Source of the DNA: Dictyocoela muelleri
Lineage: Eukaryota; Microsporidia
NCBI GenBank assembly: GCA_016256075.1
Contig: SDVU01000118.1
Location: 1-20,016, forward strand
DNA length: 20,016 bases
Direction of reading: 5' to 3'
Positions within the stretch are counted from its first letter, which is position 1, and each line of letters opens with the position of its first letter. Below the pieces are notes generated by a model. That model was not told the DNA's origin. It saw only the letters and a list, made by a program, of their open reading frames with translations, and did not search any database. Below are positions 9,803 through 18,106 of the stretch, piece by piece. The position numbers and the translations under genes were made by a program.

Positions 9803-11179
9803 ATGAAACAAAATCACCCTGATGATCCATTTGACCTCATATTTTCAAAACCAAGTACGTCATTGAATTCGAACGAAGACCTCAATAAAACGGAAAATAC
9901 GAGTGCCGAAAACAAAGAAAACAATGAAAATCTAATAAATCATAAAATTACGAATAAAAAATTCTTTAACATTAATACAAATGATATAATTATTAATAAT
10001 AGTGATATTAACAATAATGATGTAATTAACAAAAATAGTGATGTAATTTTATCATTTGATATTGAAGAAATTAATTCTTTTACACCTAGCCTAACAAACA
10101 ATCTTTGTTCTAATGAAGTAATTTTTTCATTAGATACAGTTTCCTTAGGAAATGAAAGTCAAATTGATATTCAGGATTCACAAAATTTTGATGTTCATAA
10201 TAAAAAATGTGATGAGATGAAAAACATCAATGAAAATTATAATTTTAGAAAAACATCAATCCAAGTAAAAAAGATTAAAAATAATCCTGACAATAAAAAT
10301 AACCCTGACAATAAAAATAACCCTGATAATAAAAATAACCCTGATAATAAAAATAACCCTGATAATAAAAATAATCCTGACAATAAAAATAATTCTGATA
10401 ATAAAAATAATAACCATGATTTCGAAAATAAAATTTTTAACATTTTAAGCCAACCAACATCAACAAAAGAAGAAATAAATATCATAAAGAAGTTGATTAA
10501 TAAATCTTTGACATTTTTATCTAAATCAAAAATTAAATTAAAAGATGTCAGGTACTATAAATTTCCATTTAATATAAACCTTAAAGTGAACAATTTAACC
10601 AATAATGATTTTAAGGCAAATAGTATTTTAAATAATGACTATATTTATTCAGAATGGCAGGAATCCTTGAAAAATGTTTATAAAAACTATAAAGATTTTA
10701 AATCCGAGTTTTTTATACTTTTTAAAGAAAACTTGCTTTATTTCGGAGAGTTTCTTTTTATATCCACAGGAATGGAAAAAATATTAAAAAAATTTGATAT
10801 CGAATACGAGTGGATATCTTTTAATAGTAAAAAGAATGATAATTTGGCTTGTCATCAGCTAATTGGCAATGAATCTGATGACATGAATAAAATTTTTGAT
10901 TTTTTTGACAATACAGATGTTTTAGTTTGTAAAGATATAGAAATAGCACTTGTGATTGATATGTTGATCAATTACCCAATTAATTCATCGTTTACTATTC
11001 CATTTATAATTTCTAAATATGAATTCGATAATTCTATTGTTTATCACGCACGTGTAATTGAAAAAGGCTGTGTTAGAGACCATGATGGTATTTATCATAA
11101 ATATGAGATTGTTGGACCATTTTTATATTTTGATTTTGAAGATATTTTGAGTGATACAAAAATTATTAACGATGATTAA
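9803..11179 (+). CDS. DONSON (humpty-dumpty)-like replication protein, 458 aa
   Basis: DONSON family proteins help assemble the CMG helicase at replication origins and protect forks, acting in the nucleus. Residues 1-250 are low-complexity, Asn-rich and probably disordered, with seven NNPDNK units at 160-201. The conserved-looking half is 253-450. FPFNINLKV (254-262) resembles the family's IPxDWSLKT motif. EWQESLKNVYKNYK (284-297) and FFILFKEN (303-310) parallel the W-S-LY-LK and FTVLFR segments. ISTGMEKILKKFDIEYE (320-336) parallels ISPTTxGLR...GIEFS. VLVCKDIEIALVIDMLIN (373-390) and HKYEIVGPFL (432-441) match the closing VLVKG...LLNFLIN and LEITGPIMP segments. The family's proline-rich segment after the first motif seems shortened. 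The ATG is chosen because it is the first in frame and follows CCCC. This is the only intact long gene in the window. The assignment comes from motif order by eye; the coding call itself is near certain. Confidence 0.75.
   Translation: MKQNHPDDPFDLIFSKPSTSLNSNEDLNKTENTSAENKENNENLINHKITNKKFFNINTNDIIINNSDINNNDVINKNSDVILSFDIEEINSFTPSLTNNLCSNEVIFSLDTVSLGNESQIDIQDSQNFDVHNKKCDEMKNINENYNFRKTSIQVKKIKNNPDNKNNPDNKNNPDNKNNPDNKNNPDNKNNPDNKNNSDNKNNNHDFENKIFNILSQPTSTKEEINIIKKLINKSLTFLSKSKIKLKDVRYYKFPFNINLKVNNLTNNDFKANSILNNDYIYSEWQESLKNVYKNYKDFKSEFFILFKENLLYFGEFLFISTGMEKILKKFDIEYEWISFNSKKNDNLACHQLIGNESDDMNKIFDFFDNTDVLVCKDIEIALVIDMLINYPINSSFTIPFIISKYEFDNSIVYHARVIEKGCVRDHDGIYHKYEIVGPFLYFDFEDILSDTKIINDD
10280..10405 (+). 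repeat. 18-bp coding minisatellite, seven NNPDNK units
   Basis: Seven 18-base units encode NNPDNK (the last NNSDNK). They differ only at silent third positions (GAC/GAT, AAC/AAT, CCC/CCT) apart from the Pro to Ser in the last. The period is a multiple of three, so length changes keep the frame. The array lies in the disordered N-terminal half, ahead of the conserved domain. Confidence 0.95.
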
Positions 11180-12109
11180 TTGATAATAATTATTATTAAG
11201 TATATGATTATGATCGATAACAATTATTAAGATTATTATTTATGATTAATTGTTAACAATTAAGATTATTATTTATAAAATTCATTTATATTTGGCGATA
11301 TCTTTTATATGATTTTAATGATGATTGTTTTATTTTGATTAAAATTTTCATTATAAAATTTTATTAATGGTATATTTTAAAAAAACATATTTATAAAAAT
11401 AATAAATCACCTTTAAACTTTATAAAAACTATTTTTGACATTTTAAAAAACTATTTTTGACTTTATAAGAACTATTTTCTACTTTATAAGACCCTCCAAA
11501 CCAGTGTTTCTATAGTTTTTTTGATGCGTGGACCTTTTTTTTATATTCAAAATCTACTCGGACCCCAAATGTTAAAAAATCTTAGAATTCCATTAAATAA
11601 ATCAGATAAAATAAAACAATAATATAATATTAAAAATCCAAATAAGATTTTTATAGTCTTTTTGAGTCTCACCCACGTTTCAGACACCTAAAAAATATAA
11701 AATCGTCATCTATAAGATAAAAGTACATAGTTTTTTTTAAAAAAAAACTTAAAATCGCGAAAAATCTTCGGTTATCCCAATTAAAAAACACCTTTGGCGT
11801 TGTTTTTATTGAAATAAAAGGCGTTTTTGAAAAAAAAACAAATCTTGAAAAAAAGGTTAAAAAACATAAACAATATTATTTATTTTAAAATGATTTTTGG
11901 ATTTATAAGGAAATGATATATCCTTAAATGGAAAAAAACAAATTATAAAATTAAATAAATATGTAAACAAGAAAATTATTAATTTAATTACATCTATAAT
12001 TTTAAATTAAAAATAAAAAAGTTGATTATTAGTGATACATAGGAGGGAATACAGAGAAAAGTAAAAATTAATTTAAATTTAAATTTATTTTAAAAGATAA
12101 ATTATATTA
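11180..12109. other. AT-rich spacer with short repeats, no gene
   Basis: It holds two copies of an AAGATTATTATTTAT-containing repeat (about 11220-11276), and a ~22-bp tandem repeat with core AACTATTTTTGAC (about 11418-11490). At about 11502-11545 is a CAGTGTTTCT...GTGGACC stretch like the ends of some hAT elements, though no partner end was found. A short inverted pair around AACACCTTT / AAAGGCGTTTTT lies near 11787-11827. No open frame is convincing. Confidence 0.5.
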
Positions 12110-12285
12110 TAGTATTTCAATGCGTTTTTTGAAATTTTGATTTTATTTTTTGAAATTTCAAAACCCTTTTTTGAAAAATACAATTTTGTTTTTTTTCAAT
12201 TTTGAAATGAGTTTTTTGAATTTTCAATGGTGTTTTTGAATTTTCAAAGGCGTTTTTTGAAATTTCAAAGAATTTTTTAAATTTA

Positions 12286-12670
12286 AAAAGATAATAATAT
12301 CTATTTATCACCCGAAGAGAGTAGATAAAAGAGTATGATGCGTACCAATTTGTTTAGGTACAAATAAAAAACTTTAAAAACATTCGAACGAATTTTAACG
12401 TATATATCATGGCTATTGGTGCTAGATATCTACGATAAAATATATCTAATTAAGTATAACATATAAAGAAAATTTTAAATGAAAACTATTGAGTTATAAA
12501 AACTCTATGGTTAATGCTAAAAATTAATTTATTTAATACAAAAAAAACGTAGTGAACAAAGTGTTTTTAGAGGATATTACCTAATTTACACATAATGAGT
12601 ACGTTTAAAATGTTATGAACAAAATAGATTACAATGTTTTACAGAAAAATGTAAAAATAAATAAAATGTT
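12286..12670. other. Non-coding interior of the mariner element, left part
   Basis: No gene recognised; AT-rich sequence between the left inverted repeat and the foldback element. It ends with one copy of the foldback's 8-bp target duplication (12663-12670). Confidence 0.5.
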
Positions 12671-12963
12671 GGTACTACAAAAGGTTAGGGACCCCCGAAA
12701 AATTGGGCTTAAAAAAAGTATAAATATAAAAAAACAATAAAATTTTATGGTAATTAATAATCATGGAATAATATTTTTTATTTTTTGTTATATTACTATA
12801 TTTAGTATATTTCGCTTTGCTAAATATACCAAATATAGTAATATAACAAAAAATAAAAAATATTATTCCATGATTATTAATTAACAAAAAATTTTGCTGG
12901 TTTTTTATATTTATACTTTTTTTAAGCCCAATTTTTCGGGGGTCCCTAACCTTTTGTAGTACC
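12671..12963. mobile_element. 293-bp foldback MITE with perfect 8-bp target duplication
   Basis: Almost the whole element is one palindrome: arms of about 140 bases from GGTACTACAAAAGGTTAGGG to its complement, meeting around CGCTTTGC at about 12810-12818. It is flanked by AAAATGTT on both sides (12663-12670 and 12964-12971), exact. The open frames read from it (for example 12675-13121 on the - strand) are palindrome shadows, not genes. GG ends and an 8-bp duplication are shared with the MITE at 3148, but the arm sequences differ. Confidence 0.93.
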
Positions 12964-13389
12964 AAAATGTTTTTAAAGTTTGAGAACAATCTAGTTGCAA
13001 TTACAAATAGAACGAATGACCACGCTTTAATGGGTTTAAAATCTTTATGCTTGGAGGATACGTTTATTATGTTATGCATGTGGATATAAACAATATTAAT
13101 TATATTTGCAAGCCCGATCAAAAAAATTGCGCGTTTGTTTAATAACTATTTGATTTATATACTAAAAATATTTTTCTGTATATGATAAAATAGATAATGT
13201 TGAAGCTGCACAGGATAGGAGACATAAATTTTGTCGAGAGTTACGTCTGTGATACAAAGCTAAAATTACAAAGATTATTAAAACGTAAGATGTGGTTGAA
13301 TCCAAATTGTAAAAATAAATGGGCATTGTATAAATATAAAGTATTTCATACAATCGATTAAAACTTGGCAGTCAATAAATTAAATATTT
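12964..13389. other. Unassigned interior of the mariner element, right part
   Basis: Less AT-biased than its surroundings, with short open pieces on the + strand: 12967-13088 (MFLKFENNLVAITNRTNDHA onward) and, in another frame near 13196-13240, VEAAQDRRHKFCRELRL. They might be the ruins of a second gene or of cargo, but I do not recognise them and the pieces are under 45 codons. Confidence 0.3.
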
Positions 13390-14389
13390 TTAATGAAAAT
13401 CTTCTCTCAGAACTGCTTTACCACAGTTATTTATAATATGCCTATAATAATTTTCCAAATCTTCTCGTGTTATATGATTGACAGAATCCAAAATTAAATC
13501 TTTAAACGAGCCATTATATCCATTCCCCAATTTTCTTCTAACAATGGCTTTAATCTTAGAAAATGAAAATTCAATAGGGTTTAACATGTAACTATATGGG
13601 GATAGATATAAAATATTAATGTTCCGGGATTCAATAAAAGACTTTGTTATAATTGCATGATGGATCTTTGCATTATCAAATATAAAAACGCATGAACTTA
13701 AAATAGCCTTATTTTGACAAACATCTATAAGATTTTGCATAAACTCAATAAAAATCGTAGCATTTATAGATCCGACAAAAGTATTTGCGTAGAGAATCCC
13801 ATTATTTGTAATTGCAGATATCAAGCTCATATTCTTACCTTTAATGGCAGGCACAATAGTAGAAACGATAGAATCCTTGGTCCTCTTCCTAATTTTCTCC
13901 TCAAATGTGAGTTAAATCCCGATTCATCTATAAAAACTTTTATACTATCATTATTATTTAATTACAAAAATCTTGTGGCATATATCATTCTTTTATTTTT
14001 CATTGATTCGGAATTTATATTAACTGAAGTACAATAAACCCGCTTTAAAGTTATTTTTAGTTTATAAAAGTTTTTCTTATTGTTTCAATCGAAACATTAA
14101 TGTTATATTTTATTTTTAAATCTTTTTAATTTCTAATAATGTTATTAGCAGGTTTTCTTCTATTTTTTGTTCAATATACCACTCTATTTCATTCGTTATT
14201 TTTTTATTATTTGGTTTTCCTGTTTTTAATTTTTCAACTCTATTCTCTTTATCAAATATTCTAATTATATTACAGGCAGTGTTGTAATTTATTTTTGTAA
14301 AAATTGAAGCATCTCTTACACTGTATCCTTCTTCCATCACCATTTTTATAAGATCCTCTCTTTTTTTCGTTTGTATATGTATTCTTCAT
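13390..14389 (-). pseudogene. Tc1/mariner (IS630-type, DD34E) transposase, frameshifted
   Basis: The enzyme cuts and inserts the surrounding element at TA. The likely start is the ATG at 14389-14387, directly after CCC. A frame change near 14360 leads to the helix-turn-helix part (14343-14116: EEGYSVRDASIFTKINYNTA, then a GKPNNKKIT linker). Another shift is followed by YNINVSIETIRKTF, and then VFIDESGFNSHLRRKLGRGP, holding the first catalytic Asp (about 13900-13940). The last open part (13854-13390) begins PAIKGKNMSLISAI and contains IFDNAKIHH (second Asp) and SPYSYMLNPIEFSFSKIK (Glu), with exactly 34 residues between the Asp and the Glu. At least three frame changes or stops break it, but all catalytic residues are still present. 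It sits next to the right inverted repeat of its element. Confidence 0.85.
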
Positions 14390-14749
14390 GGGTATAATTC
14401 AAGGAAAACATAAAAAATTAAAATTATAAAAATTCTGAAATTTCAAAAAACGACTTTGGAAATTCAAAAAATACCATTAAAAATTCAAAAAACGCATTTC
14501 AAAATTCAAAAAAACAAAATTATATTTTTCAAAAAAGGGTTTTGAAATTTCAAAAAATAAAATCAAAATTACAAAAAACGCATTGAAATACTATATATAC
14601 AAAATTTAAAATTTATATAAATGTATTTATTGTAATAATATTTAAAAATATTTCTACCGTTTAGTCAGTTAAGTGATGAATTAATCCAGATTTCGACTTT
14701 CTGGCAGAATAAAATGATATTAAAGAAAATTTTACAATTTGCGTATTGA

Positions 14750-14992
14750 GCGTATAGTGCGCATGTTGTGTGTATAATGCTTATCTTTTGCGTATAGTGT
14801 GCATGTTGTGCGTAGCGCGTATGTTATGCGTATAGCGCGTATGTTGTGGGAAAGACGCCCATGTTGTGCGAAAGGCGCGTATGTTGTGCAAAAACGCGTA
14901 TGTTGTACGAAAGGCGCGTATGTTGTGCGAAAGACGCCTATGTTGTGCATATGGCGCGCATGTGGTGATTATAGCATGCATTTTGTGCGCAA
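14750..14992 (+). repeat. GC-rich ~20-bp tandem repeat, about 12 degenerate units
   Basis: Units of about 20 bases with consensus GCGCGTATGTTGTGCGAAAG; the best copies lie at about 14834-14960, with looser ones before. CpG-rich in an otherwise AT-rich region. All six frames stay partly open because of the repetition, giving spurious proteins rich in ARMLC or THNIRA. No gene is inferred. Confidence 0.9.
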
Positions 14993-15029
14993 CGAGGGAA
15001 ATATTATATTATAAACAACAAATATATCA

Positions 15030-15118
15030 CATCAACTCTCTTTCACGAGGAGTTGATGCAACAAAGCAATTTTTGTCTATATTTGAACAGTAAATCAACT
15101 CGCCGCGGCGATTTGATG
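15030..15118. repeat. Two hairpins, one a near-perfect 24-bp GC-centred palindrome
   Basis: Hairpin 1: CATCAACTC (15030-15038) pairs with GAGTTGATG (15050-15058). Hairpin 2: 15094-15105 pairs with 15106-15117 with one mismatch and no loop, centred on CGCCGCGGCG. Both begin ATCAACTC and end TTGATGCA, about 60 bases apart, so one is probably a diverged duplicate of the other. Confidence 0.75.
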
Positions 15119-15271
15119 CACATTGGGTGTTTTAAAATACTATTTATTCTAGCCATTGGATGATATCTTGACAACATCCAGATTGTTTAATACATATTAA
15201 TATACTTTGCAAAGTTACCAAATATTAAATTATATTACTACAGCGGATCTCTAACCTTAACACTTTCAGAT

Positions 15272-15467
15272 ATTAATGAAAAATTTGGATCAGTCTCATT
15301 ATTTTCCCCCCGAGGCGATCAGTCCCATTATTTTCCCCCTAAAGGGGTTAATAATATTAACTTTTAAATAAAATTAAAATTAAAAAATAATAAAATATTT
15401 GGATCAGTCCCATTTCCCCCCCCCCTGAGGGGGAAATAATGGGACTGATCCAAAAATTTTCATTAAT
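15272..15467. mobile_element. ~196-bp MITE with ~40-bp inverted ends, GATCAGTCCCATTATTTTCCCCC family
   Basis: The left end (15272-15314, ATTAATGAAAAATTTGGATC then AGTCTCATTATTTTC and C's) matches the complement of the right end (15425-15467). Two further internal copies of the GATCAGTCCCATT motif occur, at 15317-15342 and 15400-15420; the latter forms a hairpin with the right end. It is non-coding. The internal copies suggest nested or tandemly duplicated ends. Confidence 0.75.
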
Positions 15468-15559
15468 TATTTTCTCTCATAAAGAAAGCTTTTTTTAAAA
15501 AAATAAAAGTTTTCTTTTTTAAAAAAATAAAATTATTAATGAAAATTATTATTAAAATG

Positions 15560-16380
15560 TGAAAGGGCTAATGAATGTCTATGTGTGTGAAAAAGGATAA
15601 GAAATTATATAAGTTTGCTAATTTTATTTGACATCAGAACCGGGTGAAAGGATCGCTTTTGATCTTATTGAAAAAGTCAAGAGCAATTGTGTTATCACGG
15701 AAATAAATTACTTCAGTAGATTCGCTTATGGTGATGTAGATGTTTCTAAAGAGGCGAAGAACATTCTGTATTTTATTCAAAAGGTTTATAAAAGTTTAAA
15801 CTTTAAAACCATGATTGTTGATAATTATAAGGAATCACATAATAAACAGCATAAGAATTGTACTAAAGGTCGAGGAATAGAAATTAATTATACGATTCCA
15901 CACTATCATCAAAGTAATGATCGAATAGAAAGACTGAACAGAACTATAAGAAATAGTTTGAAGAAAATGGAAGGATCTTTAAAAATTATAGTAAAAGATA
16001 CTGTGAGTATTTAAAATAACGAAATAAAACACAGATGATTTGAATTGACACCTGCTAGGACATAGATAAGTGAAAATAAAGATTTAATCATGAACCATTC
16101 ATTAAATTACAAAAAAAATTAAAAGAAGAGGTTGAAACAATTTGATCTGAATCAAGAAGTGCTAATTAAAAAGTACAATTGATAATGAATTTGAAAAACG
16201 AGATAAAATTACAAAATACTATTAAATCATTTATATGAAATCAATAAAATAATGGAAAAAGATTTATAAGACATTTCTCGTAGCTTAGAGGTTGAGCGGA
16301 GAATGTTGGATACACCAATTCAATTTTATCAACAAAATAGACCACTTGATAGAGTACATATCATTAAATATGTTATTGGA
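15560..16380 (+). mobile_element. LTR retrotransposon (Ty3/gypsy-like) integrase remnant, broken
   Basis: The clearest part, 15628-16014, reads as a retroviral-type integrase core: an IAFDLIEK segment with the first acidic residue, an Asp in MIVDNYKES, and a QSNDRIERLNRTI segment with the Glu. Weaker similarity to the region that follows the core in this family (NQEVLIKK-like) continues to about 16240, and possibly to 16380. It is a fossil: only the integrase part of the polyprotein is recognisable, it is broken in several places, and no gag, reverse transcriptase or flanking LTRs were found. The Ty3/gypsy assignment is by resemblance; a Polinton-type integrase is a less likely alternative. 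Confidence 0.7.
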
Positions 16381-16443
16381 CTATTTTAGTAACTTTGATA
16401 TTAAGTTATATAATGACTAAATTAATTGAAAGGCTTTAAATAT

Positions 16444-16636
16444 ATCACGCGTCTATCGCAAGACATGCGCACAGCGCGAGACCTTTGTCTATCGTGTGAC
16501 ACATGCCTAGCGCATGACATCCGCCTAGCACGTGAGATGCAATAAGCGCTGAGGTTCAATAAGCGTGTGACTTGCGATCAACACGTGGGTTGCGATCAGC
16601 GCGAGAGTTGCGATTAGCGCGGACTCGCGTTAGCGC
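16444..16636 (+). repeat. GC-rich degenerate repeat array
   Basis: Roughly ten degenerate units of 18-22 bases built on GCGCGAGA / TTGCGATCA / CACGTG words. CpG-rich in an AT-rich setting, like the 14750 array but with a different unit. The same kind of GC-rich sequence reappears at 17641-17682 on the other side of the inverted-repeat element. Confidence 0.75.
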
Positions 16637-16640
16637 TTAA

Positions 16641-17640
16641 CTTTTTAAAAAAATTAAGAAAAGACTACATGGATTCGGACTCTGGTAAATGTAACTACAT
16701 GTATTATTATGTACTCTCGACCAGAGACTAAGAATAATAAAAAATACGAATATATTTTTATTTAATGAATCGATTTTCAAATAGAAATTAAAAAAATACT
16801 TAATTTTGTATACATTTTAGAAGCTAGACAAAGATATTTTAAAATTAAATTTTTGATTGGTCACATATTTGGATTTAAATTTCACGCTTTAATAACAACT
16901 CTTTAACTCCAACGGGTTAAGGATATTAAAAAATTGAGCTTAAGAAAACGTATAAACACATTATATCCGTATTTTTTATCTTAATTATGAATCTTAGATT
17001 AATTTTTTTATATATATAACTATGTTTTCATATTTGGTATTTTCTAGTAGCTAAATATAATTCATAATTAAATGTATAAAAAATTAGTATTAACTCTCTT
17101 ATGGCTGTCAATAAATGTAATGTGGTATGAAATTGAAATAATAATATATATTTTAAATCCGCTGCTGTTTAATAATCCTGAGTAATTTAAAAACTAATCC
17201 AGGATTATTGAACATAAGAAATTTGGTATATTGATTATTATTTCGGTTTCTTACTTTCTTAAATAAATCGATGGTTACGAAAAAGTTAAGTACGAAAAAT
17301 TGTATCAGGATTAAAATTATCAAAAAAAAGTCTGCTGATCTTTTGTCTTTACACTTATATTATGCTCAGATTTTCAGAGTCCTAACCCGTTGGTGTATTA
17401 AATTTATACCCTGTTAGACGATATATTTCCCTAAGATTACCATATTTTTGGACTTTATTTGAAATCTGATATATTTTTAGAAACCATTAGCACATAAATC
17501 TTCATTCAATAAGAAAATATATTCTTATTGTTCATTTTTTTATTTTTTTTTCTGGTCGAGTTTACATAATAATACATGTAGCTACATTTACCTGAGTAAG
17601 AATCCAATTATTGACATTTTTAGATTTCTTTTTAAAAAAT
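16641..17640. mobile_element. ~0.94-1.0-kb inverted-repeat element, non-coding
   Basis: The left part from 16670 (TGGATTC...GGTAAATG, then ACTACATGTATTATTATGTA) matches the complement of the right part ending at 17606 over about 100 bases; weaker A/T-rich similarity extends the arms outward to about 16641 and 17640. Inside lies a second, nested inverted pair, CCAACGGGTTAAGGAT at about 16909 and its relative TCCTAACCCGTTGG at 17379-17393, similar over about 30 bases. No open frame is convincing. It is a non-autonomous element, perhaps with another inside, inserted into the GC-rich array. Confidence 0.7.
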
Positions 17641-17682
17641 GCCGCGCGCTGGACGCATGTCACGCTCAACGCGCGCGACGAA
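17641..17682 (+). repeat. Short GC-rich block, right flank of the inverted-repeat element
   Basis: A CpG-dense stretch (GCCGCGCGCTGGACGC onward) of the same character as 16444-16636, apparently the other side of the array split by the element. Confidence 0.55.
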
Positions 17683-17710
17683 ATAAATTGGCTATGAATG
17701 ATAAATGATC

Positions 17711-18098
17711 TGGGCCAGATAGTTCAGTGGTTAACACTATTGAATGAAATTTTAAGTATTGAGGTCCTAATTCCGCTGGGGTCACTTTAATAAATAATTG
17801 GTATTGAATTAAGCGGTCTATATCTATATAATTATAGATAATATTAAGTTGTTTTAGTGTGGTATAGCTGATTAAGACTTGGTCTAATATGACAATGAAG
17901 CAGAAGGGACTCTCTTAGGTGTGGAGATGAGAGCGGCACGCATCTCGGTAAAATAAGTAGTGAAAAAAATCATAAAAAGGGTCACTAATTACCCGATACT
18001 GAGGAGTCATTGATAAATGGAAAATCACGTGTGCAGCTGGACTTCTTGGTAGCTTAGGAGTGTCGTATTATCGGAACACTAGAAACGTAAAGTCTAAA
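17711..18098 (+). mobile_element. tRNA-derived SINE, copy 3
   Basis: The head GGGCCAGATAGTTCAGTGG then TTAACAC has a good A box; the B-box region near 17762 is decayed (GGTCCTAATTCC). The body matches copy 2 closely, read in the opposite orientation: ATTAAGCGG, AGCTGATTAAGACTTGGTCT, AGTGAAAAAAATCAT, GAGTCATTGATAAA and CTTCTTGGTAGCTTAGGAG. The copy ends just before the terminal repeat of the hAT element at 18107, so its exact 3' end is uncertain. Confidence 0.8.
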
Positions 18099-18106
18099 AA
18101 CTATAG

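Larger units (their letters stand above)
12112..14591 (-). mobile_element. Tc1/mariner-superfamily element with ~165-bp inverted repeats
   Basis: The left end (12112 to about 12280) and the complement of the right end (14591 down to about 14425) match over about 165 bases, both starting GTATTTCAATGCGTTTTTTG, and both flanked by TA (12110-12111, 14592-14593), the standard mariner target duplication. The arms are built of repeating TTTTTTGAA(A)TTT blocks. The transposase lies on the right side of the - strand. About 1.1 kb between the left arm and the transposase is extra DNA, 293 bases of it a foldback insertion. Confidence 0.85.

Noticed and set aside
10237-10485. Leu-rich frame (FLLSGL repeats) on the - strand, which could pass for a membrane protein
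   Set aside because: Antisense shadow of the NNPDNK repeat in the DONSON-like gene.
12675-13121. 148-residue open frame on the - strand
   Set aside because: It runs through the foldback palindrome, so its parts mirror each other. No family resemblance.
14732-15093. Open frames rich in THNIRA or ARMLC
   Set aside because: Products of the GC-rich 20-bp tandem repeat, open on both strands by repetition only.
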